A stretch of 64,000 nt of DNA from Paenibacillus sp. JZ16 (GCF_015326965.1 NZ_CP017659.1:5956001-6020000); one strand, 5' to 3'; shown: positions 1 to 9,068, counted from the first letter of the stretch. Translations and numbers: made by a program. The notes: generated by a model not told the origin, from the sequence alone.

Positions 1-106
1 CGCCGATTCCGGATTCGGCACGCGAGCGGATTTCGACTTTTGAAGGATGGATGTAACGTAATGTGAAAGATCACTTATTATCAGATGAGAAGGGAAGGGA
101 TTAGGG

Positions 107-1105
107 ATGAACATCCGTTTTGCCGTTATCGGCACAAACTGGATTACCGAGCGGTTTCTCCAAGCTGCTCTGGAGACGGAAGAATTTATACTTGCTGCCG
201 TATACTCCCGTACGGAAGAGAAGGGCAGGGCTTTCGCGGCGAAGTACGCGGATCCCAAAGTGTATACGGATCTTGTGACGATGCTGCAGGATGACGAGAT
301 TGACGCAGTGTACATTGCGAGTCCGAATTCCTATCACGTAGATCAGGCGATATTATGCATGAACTACGGGAAGCATGTTCTGTGCGAGAAGCCGATGGCT
401 TCTAACGCAGCCGAAGTGTCCGCCATGATAGAAGCAGCGAAGAATAACAACGTTCTGCTCATGGAAGCCCTGAAGTCGACGTTGATGCCGAATTTCAAGA
501 CCGTTAGGGACAACCTGTACAAGCTGGGTCCGATTCGGCGTTATTTTGCAAGCTATTGCCAATATTCTTCCCGTTACGATGCTTTCAAGCAGGGGACGGT
601 GCTCAATGCGTTTAACCCCGAATATTCCAACGGCTCTCTTATGGATCTGGGGATTTATTGCCTGTATCCGATGGTCACCCTGTTCGGCAAACCGGACTCC
701 GTCAAAGCTTCCGGTTATATGCTATCCTCCGGGGTTGATGGCGAGGGCAGCCTGCTGTTGTCCTATCCCGAGATGGATGCCGTGATCATGCACTCCAAGA
801 TCAGCGATTCCTATGCCCCTGCCGAAATCCAGGGCGAGAACGGCACGATGATTATCGACAAGATCAATCAGCCTTATGATGTGAAGATTCATTACAGAGA
901 CGGCACCATTGAGAACGTGACCCAGCTGCAGACCCATGAATCGATGTATTATGAAGCCCGGGAATTTATCGATTTAATCCAATGCGGCGAACGGGAAAGT
1001 GCAATCAATACCCATGCCAACTCCCTCATTACGGCCGAAATCATGCAGGAGGCCAGACGCCAGGTAGGACTGCGGTTTCCGGCCGATTCCCGGACCGATA
1101 TATGA
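107..1105 (+). CDS. Gfo/Idh/MocA-family oxidoreductase
   Basis: A 332-residue NAD(P)-dependent sugar or polyol dehydrogenase-like protein, probably cytosolic. The N-terminus has a beta strand followed by a glycine-containing dinucleotide loop (VIGTNWITERF, residues 7-17), and the family signature CEKPMA is at about residues 93-98; the rest fits the alpha/beta substrate domain. The length is normal for the family. The ATG follows a purine-rich AGGGAAGGGA stretch. The substrate cannot be told from sequence. A second family member of equal length lies at 37769. The gene stands alone ahead of the desaturase promoter. Bases 1-106 may hold the tail of an upstream gene: all three forward frames close between 41 and 66, so no frame can be chosen. 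Confidence 0.85.
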   Translation: MNIRFAVIGTNWITERFLQAALETEEFILAAVYSRTEEKGRAFAAKYADPKVYTDLVTMLQDDEIDAVYIASPNSYHVDQAILCMNYGKHVLCEKPMASNAAEVSAMIEAAKNNNVLLMEALKSTLMPNFKTVRDNLYKLGPIRRYFASYCQYSSRYDAFKQGTVLNAFNPEYSNGSLMDLGIYCLYPMVTLFGKPDSVKASGYMLSSGVDGEGSLLLSYPEMDAVIMHSKISDSYAPAEIQGENGTMIIDKINQPYDVKIHYRDGTIENVTQLQTHESMYYEAREFIDLIQCGERESAINTHANSLITAEIMQEARRQVGLRFPADSRTDI

Positions 1106-1110
1106 TATTT

Positions 1111-1167
1111 GTCATACTCCCGAAATGACGTTTATGACTACGACGTGCGTGACATTCTATCTATAAT
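1111..1167 (+). promoter_or_regulatory. Candidate DesR-activated promoter of des
   Basis: The sequence shows GTCAT at 1111 and ATGAC at 1125 as an inverted repeat, a further ATGAC at 1134 and GTGAC at 1148, followed by a consensus TATAAT at 1162-1167 with no good -35 hexamer. A strong -10 with a weak -35 behind clustered GTCAT/ATGAC half-sites is what an activator-dependent des promoter should look like. That DesR binds here is inferred from the adjacent desKR genes. Confidence 0.6.
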
Positions 1168-1231
1168 TAGATTAGACAAGTGCGTGATGCATGTATAACG
1201 TCCTTGCGCCATTTCGAGGAGGAAGACAACT

Positions 1232-2308
1232 ATGGCTAAATCCGATAACAAACTATCCAGCTTGAAAAAGAACGTTGCCCCTTATGAAGAAATTGACACA
1301 AAGGCGAGTATAGGTCAGCTTTTCAATACACTGGTTCCCTTGATATTGCTGTGGTATGCAGCCTATTTAAGTTTATCCGTATCATACTGGCTGACCATGC
1401 CCATAGCGATTATTGCATCGGGATTTGTTGTTCGGACGTTTATCATATTCCATGACTGTTGTCACGGATCTTTCTTTAAAAGCCGCCGGGCGAACAAAAT
1501 TCTCGGTACGATTACAGGCGTTATTACATTGTGCCCTTACGAGCAATGGAAGAACACGCACGCGATTCATCACGCGACGAGCAGCAATCTCGATAAGCGG
1601 GGAATCGGCGATATGTGGGTATTGACCGTTGAAGAGTATGGAGCGGCTTCTTTTTGGCAGCGTTTATACTACCGGGTATACCGTAATCCGATCGTGATGT
1701 TCGGACTGGGTCCCATCGCCATATTTCTGGTATCCTACCGTTTTAACCGTAAAGGTGCGAGACGCAAGGAGAAAATCAGTAACTATATAACGAATATTTC
1801 GATTGTTGCACTGTATGCACTGCTGTGCTGGGCGATCGGATGGCAGGCCTTCCTGCTCGTTCAAGCTCCTATCTTCATGGTGTCGGGAATGCTTGGCATT
1901 TGGCTGTTCTATGTACAGCATCAATTCGAAGAAACGTACTACGAGCATGATGAAGAGTGGAGTTATATCAATGCAGCCGTAGAAGGCAGCTCTTATTACA
2001 AACTTCCGAAGGTTCTGCAATGGATCACGGGTAACATCGGCTTCCATCACGTTCACCATCTGAGCCCGAAGGTTCCTAATTACAACCTGGAGAAGGCGCA
2101 TGAAGCTGCTCCTCCGCTGCAAAAGGCAACAACGATTACACTCAAAACCAGTTTGAAATCTATTCGTTTCCGTCTGTGGGATGAAGAGAAAAAGGTGTTT
2201 GTCACGTTTAAGGAAGCAAAGAAGTCGCTTCGAAAACCGAAGGAATCGGTATTGGCAAAAGCCGAGAAGAGCTTGGCGAGCAGCAGACCCAGAGTTCAGG
2301 GCGAGTAA
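1232..2308 (+). CDS. des: Membrane acyl-lipid fatty acid desaturase (Des-like)
   Basis: A 358-residue integral membrane di-iron desaturase, expected to put a cis double bond into phospholipid acyl chains and keep the membrane fluid in the cold. All three histidine boxes are present: HDCCH at about residues 74-78, HAIHH at 110-114 and HHVHH at 272-276, with hydrophobic pairs around 30-72 and 190-230. A GAGGAGG ribosome binding site precedes the ATG. The C-terminal 70 residues are basic and lysine-rich. The desK-desR sensor pair follows after 99 bp, the same arrangement as the B. subtilis des-desKR locus. The position of the introduced double bond (delta-5 in B. subtilis) is not provable here. 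Confidence 0.93.
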   Translation: MAKSDNKLSSLKKNVAPYEEIDTKASIGQLFNTLVPLILLWYAAYLSLSVSYWLTMPIAIIASGFVVRTFIIFHDCCHGSFFKSRRANKILGTITGVITLCPYEQWKNTHAIHHATSSNLDKRGIGDMWVLTVEEYGAASFWQRLYYRVYRNPIVMFGLGPIAIFLVSYRFNRKGARRKEKISNYITNISIVALYALLCWAIGWQAFLLVQAPIFMVSGMLGIWLFYVQHQFEETYYEHDEEWSYINAAVEGSSYYKLPKVLQWITGNIGFHHVHHLSPKVPNYNLEKAHEAAPPLQKATTITLKTSLKSIRFRLWDEEKKVFVTFKEAKKSLRKPKESVLAKAEKSLASSRPRVQGE

Positions 2309-2407
2309 TTCCTTGCGGTTATGAGGTTATAATAGGAATAAATAAGAATAACGGGTGCGTTATACAGAAATGAGGACAAAGCTAGAACCGACAGAAGGTG
2401 GGACTCC

Positions 2408-3541
2408 ATGCAGAAATGGTATCAGATATTTCATAAAAGTACGGGGCTGAGCCCTTATGTATGGGTCGTCTTCTATATCCTTCCGTTCTATTTCATCTTC
2501 CGGTCGACTTCTACCTATCAGGTCGTATTCGGTACGCTGATGATCCTGATGTTCTTTGCTTTCTACGTGCTTTCATTTCTGGCCAAAGGCTGGCTCGTCT
2601 ACTTCTGGACGAGTCTGCAAATTCTGATATCGATTACGATGTCATTGGTATTCGGGTATATCTATTTCTCGTTGTTCCTCGCATTTTTTATCGGGAACAT
2701 CAAGAACAAGGCCGGGTTTATCACGCTGTATTCGATCCATCTGGTCACGACCATCATTACGGTCAATTATGGATTGTTAACGCGGAATCCGTTCTTTATC
2801 ACACAGCTGCCATTTGTGCTTGTCAGTGTAGTCGGGGTGATTCTGCTGCCCGTGACGAACTATAACCGGAATAAGAATGATCAGCTGCAGGGTCAGCTGG
2901 AGGATGCCAACAAACGGATTTCGGAACTGGTGAAGCTGGAGGAGCGTCAGCGGATTGCCCGCGATTTGCATGATACGCTCGGACAGAAGCTGTCTCTCAT
3001 TGGCCTCAAAAGTGATTTGGCCGGTAAATTGATGACGCAGGATACGGAGAGAGCCCAGGCCGAGATCAACGATGTACGCCAGACGGCCAGAACGGCACTC
3101 AAGGAAGTGCGCGAGATGGTGACACGGATGCGGGGGACCCGGCTTACGGATGAAATTTTCCGCATTCAGCAAATTCTAAAGGCTGCCCAGATTGAATTAA
3201 CCTTTGAGGGAACGCTGGAGCCGGAAAATCTGTCGTTAATGAATGAAAATGTGATCAGCATGTGCCTGAAAGAGGCCGTGAATAACATAGTGAAACATAG
3301 CAATGCCACGGCTTGCTCCATTGTGATCGAATCCACGGAAACGGATCTGATTGCGAGGGTGAAGGACAATGGAACAGGGTTCGTGACCGATGCGAGAAAC
3401 CGCGGCAATGGACTGCGGGGAATGAGAGAACGGCTTGAATTCGTAAACGGAAGCATGGAGTTCACTTCCGGCGAGGGGACTACGCTGGTCCTACGTGTAC
3501 CTAATGTGCTCAGAATGCCGGATAAGGAGGCGGGAATATGA
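2408..3541 (+). CDS. desK: Thermosensor histidine kinase DesK
   Basis: A 377-residue membrane histidine kinase of the HisKA_3/HATPase class. About five hydrophobic segments span residues 20-150, a coiled-coil linker follows (155-180), and the phosphoacceptor motif RDLHDTLGQK places the active histidine at about 188. The ATPase N-box (EAVNNIVKHS) and G-box (GNGLRGMRERL) are intact. By analogy with B. subtilis it senses membrane thickness or fluidity and phosphorylates DesR. The stop overlaps the desR start by 4 bases (ATGA), so the two are translationally coupled. N-terminal TM count and length match DesK rather than LiaS or YdfH kinases. Confidence 0.9.
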   Translation: MQKWYQIFHKSTGLSPYVWVVFYILPFYFIFRSTSTYQVVFGTLMILMFFAFYVLSFLAKGWLVYFWTSLQILISITMSLVFGYIYFSLFLAFFIGNIKNKAGFITLYSIHLVTTIITVNYGLLTRNPFFITQLPFVLVSVVGVILLPVTNYNRNKNDQLQGQLEDANKRISELVKLEERQRIARDLHDTLGQKLSLIGLKSDLAGKLMTQDTERAQAEINDVRQTARTALKEVREMVTRMRGTRLTDEIFRIQQILKAAQIELTFEGTLEPENLSLMNENVISMCLKEAVNNIVKHSNATACSIVIESTETDLIARVKDNGTGFVTDARNRGNGLRGMRERLEFVNGSMEFTSGEGTTLVLRVPNVLRMPDKEAGI

Positions 3542-4140
3542 TCCGAATTGTCATAGCCGAAGATCAGCGATTGCTGCTTGGAGCCCTGGCCTCACTGCTT
3601 GATCTGGAAGAAGATATGCAGGTGGTCGGGACGGCAGGTAATGGGAAGGATGCCGTACAGCTTGTCAAACTTCATAAACCGGATATCTGCATCATGGATA
3701 TTGAGATGCCGATGATGAACGGACTTGAAGCGGCTGAAGAACTAAAGGGCTCTGGCTGCAAGGTGATGATCTTGACAACCTTCGCCCGGCCGGGGTATTT
3801 TGAGCGTGCCGTGAAGGCCGGCGCCAACGCCTACCTCCTGAAGGACAGCCCGAGTGAGGAACTGGCGGCATCCATTCGGAGCATTATGGCCGGCAGACGA
3901 ATATACGCCTCCGAGCTGGTGGATGAAGCGTATTCCGGCGAAGAGAATCCGCTGACGGAGCGGGAAAAGGAAGTGCTGGGCCTGATTGCGGACGGCAAGA
4001 ACACGAAGGAAATTGCCAATCAGCTGTTTATTACAACGGGCACCGTCCGGAATTATATTTCCGTTATTCTTGATAAGCTTGGTGTCAGTAACCGGATCGA
4101 AGCGATTACGCGTTTTAAAGAAAAAGGTTGGTTTAAATAA
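3538..4140 (+). CDS. desR: NarL-family response regulator DesR
   Basis: A 200-residue response regulator with a receiver domain (residues 1-120) and a LuxR/NarL-type HTH domain (about 138-200). The acidic pocket has E8-D9, and the phosphorylation site is D54 in IMDIEMP, the same number as the known site in B. subtilis DesR. The HTH signature reads TKEIANQLFITTGTVRNYIS. It should activate des when phosphorylated by DesK; candidate binding sites lie at 1111-1138. It is the last gene of the group and is followed by a clear terminator. Confidence 0.92.
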   Translation: MIRIVIAEDQRLLLGALASLLDLEEDMQVVGTAGNGKDAVQLVKLHKPDICIMDIEMPMMNGLEAAEELKGSGCKVMILTTFARPGYFERAVKAGANAYLLKDSPSEELAASIRSIMAGRRIYASELVDEAYSGEENPLTEREKEVLGLIADGKNTKEIANQLFITTGTVRNYISVILDKLGVSNRIEAITRFKEKGWFK

Positions 4141-4157
4141 TCATCCGAAAATAGCCG

Positions 4158-4193
4158 GAAGCCCCGTGGTTGCAGCCACCGGGCTTCTTTTTT
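4158..4193 (+). terminator. Rho-independent terminator after desR
   Basis: 12-bp arms at 4158-4169 and 4176-4187 with a single mismatch and a 6-base loop, followed by a run of six T. Confidence 0.9.
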
Positions 4194-4433
4194 GTGTGGG
4201 TAAAGAGAAAGGGGATCGGCCACAAGGTCGTTTTTTTTCGCGATATATGTATTTTTTCACCTGGTATAGTATTCATTATTATGCATAAATATTCATTCCC
4301 ATTCGTGAGGTAGAGTATTTGGATATAATTTATATTTTTTGGAAAGCATAAAATCACTAATAAAATTAAGTCTGTCCATTATGGAATGAATATAGCATTT
4401 ATTGGGTTATCAAGCAAGAATACTGCTGTTACT

Positions 4434-4462
4434 TTGTAAATGTATGCATTTTTATGTATAAT
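4434..4462 (+). promoter_or_regulatory. Sigma-A-type promoter of khtU-khtT
   Basis: TTGTAA (4434-4439), a 17-bp spacer and TATAAT (4457-4462), about 45 bases ahead of the khtU start. The rest of the 4194-4433 gap is AT-rich; nothing else was recognised in it. Confidence 0.65.
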
Positions 4463-4507
4463 AGAAATGATTGCCAGAAGTCAAATTTGAGGAGGAGGAG
4501 GTCTTCT

Positions 4508-5728
4508 ATGGACCATATGATGTTTGAGGTTGGAACTGCTCTGATGCTGGTTGCTATAGCCTCCGTAATTGCTGGAAAGCTCAAGTTCTCGATCATACCG
4601 TTCTTGATTGTGCTCGGGATGCTTGTCGGTCCGCATGCACCAACGATAGGGATTCTTGACTTTAAGTTCATCGAGAGCCAGGGGATCATCGATTTTCTGG
4701 GACAGATCGGTATTCTATTTCTGCTCTTTTACCTTGGTCTTGAATTTTCCGTTCAAAAATTGATCAAATCCGGAAAAAACATTGTGGTAGGCGGAACCGT
4801 ATATGTAGTATTGAACTTCGTACTGGGTGTGGCTTACGGTTTCGTGATCAATATGCCTCTGTACGAGACGCTGATCATTGCAGGGATGCTGTCGGTTTCC
4901 TCCAGCGCCATTGTCGCTAAGGTTCTTGTGGATCTGCGGCGCACAGGGAATGCGGAGACGGAACTCATTCTCGGCATGATTTTGTTCGATGATATTTTTC
5001 TTGCCGTGTTCTTATCGATTATGTCGGGACTATTATTAGGCGGGGCTACATCGATAGGGGCAACCATCATCTCGGTTTGCATTTCCATAGGTTACATGCT
5101 GTTGTTCTTTGTTATTGCGAGAAAAGGCCCGCCTATACTTAACAAATTGCTGAATATTACGTCCAGCGAGATTTTCATTATCGTAGTATTCTCGTCGATG
5201 TTCTTTATTGCCGGGTTTTCGGAGACACTGCACGTAGCCGAAGCGATCGGCGCGCTGTTGTTCGGACTGGCTTTATCGGAGACGGATCATAGCGAACGGA
5301 TCGAGCAGCTGGTCATTCCATTCCGTGATTTTTTTGGAGCCATCTTCTTCTTCAGCTTCGGTCTCGGCATCGACCCGACCACGCTTGGGAATGCGCTATG
5401 GCTTGCTCTTGGCGCCGTGGTATTGACCATTATCGGCAACCTGGTCGCAGGCATGATAGCGGGCCGGAAGGCCGGATTATCGCATAAATCGTCGCTTAAC
5501 ATCGGATTGACCATTATGGCTCGCGGGGAATTCACGATCATCGTTGCGAATCTGGGACTAGCCGGCGGACTGTCGGCTATGCTGAAACCATTCTCGGCCC
5601 TCTATGTTCTGATTCTTGCGATTCTTGGTCCTCTTCTAGCCAAGGAGTCAAAACGTATCTACCGCGGAGCGAATAAAATATTCAAATGGAGCGAGCCTGT
5701 GGAGAAAGTAAAAAAAAGGAAGGCGTAA
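4508..5728 (+). CDS. khtU: CPA2-family K+/H+ (monovalent cation/H+) antiporter, KhtU-like
   Basis: A 406-residue membrane antiporter with about 12 hydrophobic helices. It carries the CPA2 pattern FLLFYLGLEFS near residue 75 and the helix-breaking IMARGEF stretch near residue 340. ATG 4508 is chosen over an upstream in-frame start because AGGAGGAGGAGG lies directly before it and the longer form would begin inside the promoter. The family exchanges K+ (or Na+) for protons. KhtT follows after 81 bp, and together they match the B. subtilis KhtTU system that exports K+ under c-di-AMP and pH control. Here the transporter comes first. The protein lacks its own C-terminal RCK domain, which fits regulation by a separate subunit. 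Confidence 0.85.
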   Translation: MDHMMFEVGTALMLVAIASVIAGKLKFSIIPFLIVLGMLVGPHAPTIGILDFKFIESQGIIDFLGQIGILFLLFYLGLEFSVQKLIKSGKNIVVGGTVYVVLNFVLGVAYGFVINMPLYETLIIAGMLSVSSSAIVAKVLVDLRRTGNAETELILGMILFDDIFLAVFLSIMSGLLLGGATSIGATIISVCISIGYMLLFFVIARKGPPILNKLLNITSSEIFIIVVFSSMFFIAGFSETLHVAEAIGALLFGLALSETDHSERIEQLVIPFRDFFGAIFFFSFGLGIDPTTLGNALWLALGAVVLTIIGNLVAGMIAGRKAGLSHKSSLNIGLTIMARGEFTIIVANLGLAGGLSAMLKPFSALYVLILAILGPLLAKESKRIYRGANKIFKWSEPVEKVKKRKA

Positions 5729-5809
5729 GGCTGCTGGGCTGATTTACTTTCTTCCAACTAATCTATATAATCTAGAGATTGAATTAACCCCAGAACGGAG
5801 GATTTTCAC

Positions 5810-6298
5810 ATGAGTATTATTCGCGAATCTGACCTGCCGGGTATCGGTAAGAAATTCCTTATTCAGGCGAGATCAGGGGATAAGCTGGTTATTGTTATTC
5901 ATGACGATGGCCGAAGAGAGCTGTACCATTTTGAAGATGACGATCCTGAGGAGACCATCTCCCAGATTACATTAGAGGATGATGAGGCTAGACAAATCGC
6001 CGGCATCATCGGCGGCATGACGTATAAACCGAAAGCGCTCGAGACCATCGAGGTGACACTCGAGGATCTGATCATCGAATGGGCACGCATCGAGCCGCAT
6101 TACAAAAGCGTCGGACAATCCATTGCGGGGCTTCAGGTTCGTCAACGTACAGGTGCTAATGTATTAGCGATTGTGAACAAGAAAGAGCAGAAAATCAATC
6201 CGGGTCCGGATGACATCCTGACAGCGGGATCGACGCTGGTGCTTGCGGGCGAGCGTAAGCAGATCAAGCAGCTGAAAGAACTGCTGGTTAACGGCTAA
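5810..6298 (+). CDS. khtT: Regulatory TrkA-C (RCK_C) subunit, KhtT-like
   Basis: A 162-residue soluble protein. Residues 1-70 form a small acidic N-terminal domain, and residues 75-160 match a TrkA-C/RCK_C fold (IAGLQVRQRTGANVLAI, then a hydrophobic strand ending GSTLVLAGER). In B. subtilis KhtT binds c-di-AMP and gates KhtU; the same role is inferred from size, domain and the adjacent antiporter. ACGGAGG-like purines precede the ATG. It is probably the last gene of a two-gene transcript. Confidence 0.85.
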   Translation: MSIIRESDLPGIGKKFLIQARSGDKLVIVIHDDGRRELYHFEDDDPEETISQITLEDDEARQIAGIIGGMTYKPKALETIEVTLEDLIIEWARIEPHYKSVGQSIAGLQVRQRTGANVLAIVNKKEQKINPGPDDILTAGSTLVLAGERKQIKQLKELLVNG

Positions 6299-6334
6299 TA
6301 TTGCTCCTTCGTGGATGCGAAGATAACCATACCG

Positions 6335-6373
6335 AAAGCAAGCTCCTCCTTTTGCGGGGGGGCTTGCTTTTTT
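6335..6373 (+). terminator. Terminator after khtT
   Basis: 15-bp arms (6335-6349, 6356-6370) with two G-T pairs and a T run into 6373. Confidence 0.85.
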
Positions 6374-6427
6374 ATGTGGAGGGGAACCTATTCATCAAAG
6401 GGATGATATCCGAAGCTGTTGTGCATA

Positions 6428-6466
6428 AGAAAAAGCGCCAAGGTCTCGTCCCTTTGCGCTTTTTCT
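6428..6466 (-). terminator. Bidirectional terminator between khtT and the methyltransferase
   Basis: 16-bp arms 6428-6443 and 6451-6466 with one mismatch. The arms carry A and T runs so it can act on both strands; it mainly serves the minus-strand methyltransferase that ends at 6513. Confidence 0.8.
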
Positions 6467-6512
6467 GTTTAACAGCGGGATGCTGCGGATTATGGATTGC
6501 CAGAGGGGCCGG

Positions 6513-7259
6513 TTATTTCCGGGCCACGATCATAAACCGGGCGGAATTCGTCCGGATTCCCCGATCTGTGCGATGGTCTCTGATAAACTGCTGCAGGATG
6601 CGAAAATCCGATTCCTCCTGTCCAAATCCGGGGATAATGGGCGTGTGCTTCAGCAAAAAGATAAGATCCTCTTCACGTTCATAGTATTCATCCGCATCGT
6701 ATTCGGCATATTGGATATTGCGGAACCCGGCAAGCCGAAGTTCCTCCATATATTGATCCTTTAAGGCACCGTCTTCACGGGAGGATTGCCCTCTGCCAAA
6801 GGCTTGAGCCAGATTGGCTTTATCAGATTCGCGAACCTGCTGCGTCAAAAACACGCCATCCTCTTCCAGTACTCTCCCCACCTCTGATGCACGAAAAGGG
6901 GAGTGTCTGCAGGAGATCAGATTGAAAAACGCCTCCGGAAATTGAAGCGACTCTGCATCCATCTGCATAAAGCGTACATTGGAAGCTGCAGCCTTCCGTT
7001 TATTACTCTGGGCAGTTTCTATCATCGAATGGGAAAGATCGATTCCAACTAGCAATGCCGGCTTTGAGGCGATGGACAACAAGCTCTCTCCTCCACCAGT
7101 GCCGATATCAAGCACAACATCGGATGATGTGCACCGCTTGCTTACCTCATCGTAAAAATTCCACTCCACGCCCTCCGAGATACATCTGAGCTGGCTGAAG
7201 TCCCAGCCGTTTAAGGCCCCTACGATATCATAAAACTGCTTGTATTCCTGTGAATTCAT
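6513..7259 (-). CDS. Class I SAM-dependent methyltransferase
   Basis: A 248-residue soluble protein with a Rossmann-type methyltransferase core. Motif I is VVLDIGTGGGES (residues 48-59), an acidic residue ends strand 2 (VGIDLS), and FMQMDAESLQFP is the later SAM-pocket loop. The C-terminal third is charged and aromatic (YAEYDADEYYEREEDL) with no recognised substrate domain. The ATG has AAGGTGA upstream. It stands alone, convergent with khtT. The substrate is unknown. Confidence 0.8.
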   Translation of the reverse strand: MNSQEYKQFYDIVGALNGWDFSQLRCISEGVEWNFYDEVSKRCTSSDVVLDIGTGGGESLLSIASKPALLVGIDLSHSMIETAQSNKRKAAASNVRFMQMDAESLQFPEAFFNLISCRHSPFRASEVGRVLEEDGVFLTQQVRESDKANLAQAFGRGQSSREDGALKDQYMEELRLAGFRNIQYAEYDADEYYEREEDLIFLLKHTPIIPGFGQEESDFRILQQFIRDHRTDRGIRTNSARFMIVARK

Positions 7260-7347
7260 TTATATTGTTCACCTTCCATTTGAGATAAAATGGGATGCTG
7301 AAAACAGATCGTCTCTTATTCGTTCGCAGCCTGCTACTGTGATTCTG

Positions 7348-7383
7348 GCTAGGCCCGGTCCAGTATGATAGACCGGGCCTAGC
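7348..7383. repeat. Perfect 13-bp inverted repeat in the 7260-7732 gap
   Basis: Arms GCTAGGCCCGGTC (7348-7360) and its exact complement (7371-7383) around a 10-base loop. No T run follows on either strand, so it is not an ordinary terminator. The 473-bp gap also holds the repeat element at 7514; no gene was recognised in it. Confidence 0.6.
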
Positions 7384-7513
7384 TACTTCGAACGGCAAGG
7401 ATCCTAATCAGCATCCAATTCACCCCAATTCTGAAAGATTATTTTTAAGAGTTAAGAAAGTATAAGCTTCAGAGGCTTACCATCCTTATCTCGCAAGAAA
7501 AACTTCCGCTATA

Positions 7514-7558
7514 CGCGGTCTCTCCTCTGAGAAAGTACGTCGATAGATGTTTTTCTTA
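7514..7558 (+). repeat. Copy 1 of a dispersed intergenic element
   Basis: This 45-base segment aligns without gaps to 37258-37302 with 34 matches. The first 8 bases (CGCGGTCT) are identical and the last 23 match at 20 positions. AAGAAAAAC just upstream (about 7495-7503) can pair with GTTTTTCTT at its 3' end, enclosing a small CCGC/GCGG hairpin, so the RNA may fold. Confidence 0.5.
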
Positions 7559-7732
7559 TTGTAAGTCCAAGGATTCTTCATGATCAAGGAGAATTTTATT
7601 AGGAGGAAGGACCGTAATCTTAAGCAAATGATAAGAATTTGGAAGTATGGCGTTAAGAACTGTCTACTATACTTGATGAATCTGATCGCAAGAACGAGAA
7701 TAATCGGATTTTAAGGATGAGAGGGTACTGTC

Positions 7733-8917
7733 ATGAACAAATTAAAATCTTTGTCAAGGGAACGTCTTCCCGAGCTGCAATTGGTACGCGCATTCGCCAT
7801 CCTCGGCGTGCTGTCCGTTCACTCCACATCGTATGCCGTATCTGCGATGACGGATTCCAACTACTTTTTTATGTACAACTTCATGAACATCTTCATGAAA
7901 TTCGGAACGCCGACATTTATATTTTTGAGCAGTCTGGTACTCTTCTATAATTACTATGACCGTCCCATAACGAAGAAGCTGATCGGCGGATTTTACAAGA
8001 AAAGACTGCTGTATATTATCATTCCGTATACGCTGTTCTCCGTGTTCTACTTCGCGCTGCTGCACTATTTGTATTATCAGGGCAGGCCGTTCGGTGAGAC
8101 GATGGAGAGCTTTGTGCAAAAGCTGTTGACGGGCAAAGCGTATACGCATCTCTATTTCGTATTTATCAGCATTCAGTTTTATGTGCTGTTTCCGCTCGTA
8201 TTGTGGCTGTTCAAGAAGGTGCCCCAGCTTGCAAAATGGGCGATACCGATTGGACTGGTGATCCAGTGGACGTTTATACTAATGAATAAGTATTATTGGC
8301 AGGTACCGAATAAAGGAAGCTGGGCATTGTCCTACATTGCCTATTTCATGCTGGGTGCTTTTATCGGCATCTATTACCCGAAACTGAAAGCCTGGCTTGT
8401 TATTAGCCGCGCGAATGCACGGCCTCATCGCATTACCGCCTGGGTGGTGCTGTGGATCGCATGGGCGGCGGCCGGTCTCGGGCATGTGTACATTTATTAC
8501 AACAGCCGGCTGCATGGAACCGGGTATAATTCAACGCTGTATGAGCTGCTGTGGAATATGCATACGTACCTGGGGGCGCTCGTTCTGCTCCAGCTTGCGA
8601 TTCTTTTTTATCGGGCAGGGGTGCGGGGATGGACGCCGGCGCTGGAAAGACTGGGTGCCGTATCCTTCGGGATATATCTCATTCATCCGTTCTTTCTGCT
8701 CGTCTACCGGGAGTTTCCGTTAATTACGGGGAATTCCATGCTAACCCACCTGTGGTATGCAGGCGGTTTTGCGGCAGCATTAGGCTGTTCATGGATCGTG
8801 GTAGAATTGACGGTTCGATTTATACCAGGCTCATGGGTGATATTCGGTAATATTCCGAAGGCGAAGAAGTCGGTTAAACCAGTCGATTCGCCGTCTGTGC
8901 CGCTTTCCGGTTCGTAG
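7733..8917 (+). CDS. Acyltransferase-3 family membrane protein
   Basis: A 394-residue multi-pass membrane protein with about ten hydrophobic helices. The N-terminus carries the family signature with an early arginine and histidine (LVRAFAILGVLSVHSTS). These enzymes move acyl groups onto sugars, lipids or wall glycans, usually at the outer membrane face. GAGAGGG lies 9 bases ahead of the ATG. It is 151 bp ahead of a two-component pair, which might respond to envelope change; this link is positional only. The acceptor is unknown. Confidence 0.83.
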   Translation: MNKLKSLSRERLPELQLVRAFAILGVLSVHSTSYAVSAMTDSNYFFMYNFMNIFMKFGTPTFIFLSSLVLFYNYYDRPITKKLIGGFYKKRLLYIIIPYTLFSVFYFALLHYLYYQGRPFGETMESFVQKLLTGKAYTHLYFVFISIQFYVLFPLVLWLFKKVPQLAKWAIPIGLVIQWTFILMNKYYWQVPNKGSWALSYIAYFMLGAFIGIYYPKLKAWLVISRANARPHRITAWVVLWIAWAAAGLGHVYIYYNSRLHGTGYNSTLYELLWNMHTYLGALVLLQLAILFYRAGVRGWTPALERLGAVSFGIYLIHPFFLLVYREFPLITGNSMLTHLWYAGGFAAALGCSWIVVELTVRFIPGSWVIFGNIPKAKKSVKPVDSPSVPLSGS

Positions 8918-9068
8918 TCTGCTTCATGGCAAACCAGGACGTATCCAAAGACGAGGGCATGGCTCTGGCGAAGCGAAGAGACAACCATTACCGCACCACG
9001 CAGTCTGACATCCGTGAAGAATGGCGCCGTACGGCGTTGTTCTGGCAGCCGTTGATCAAGGAGGAGCC

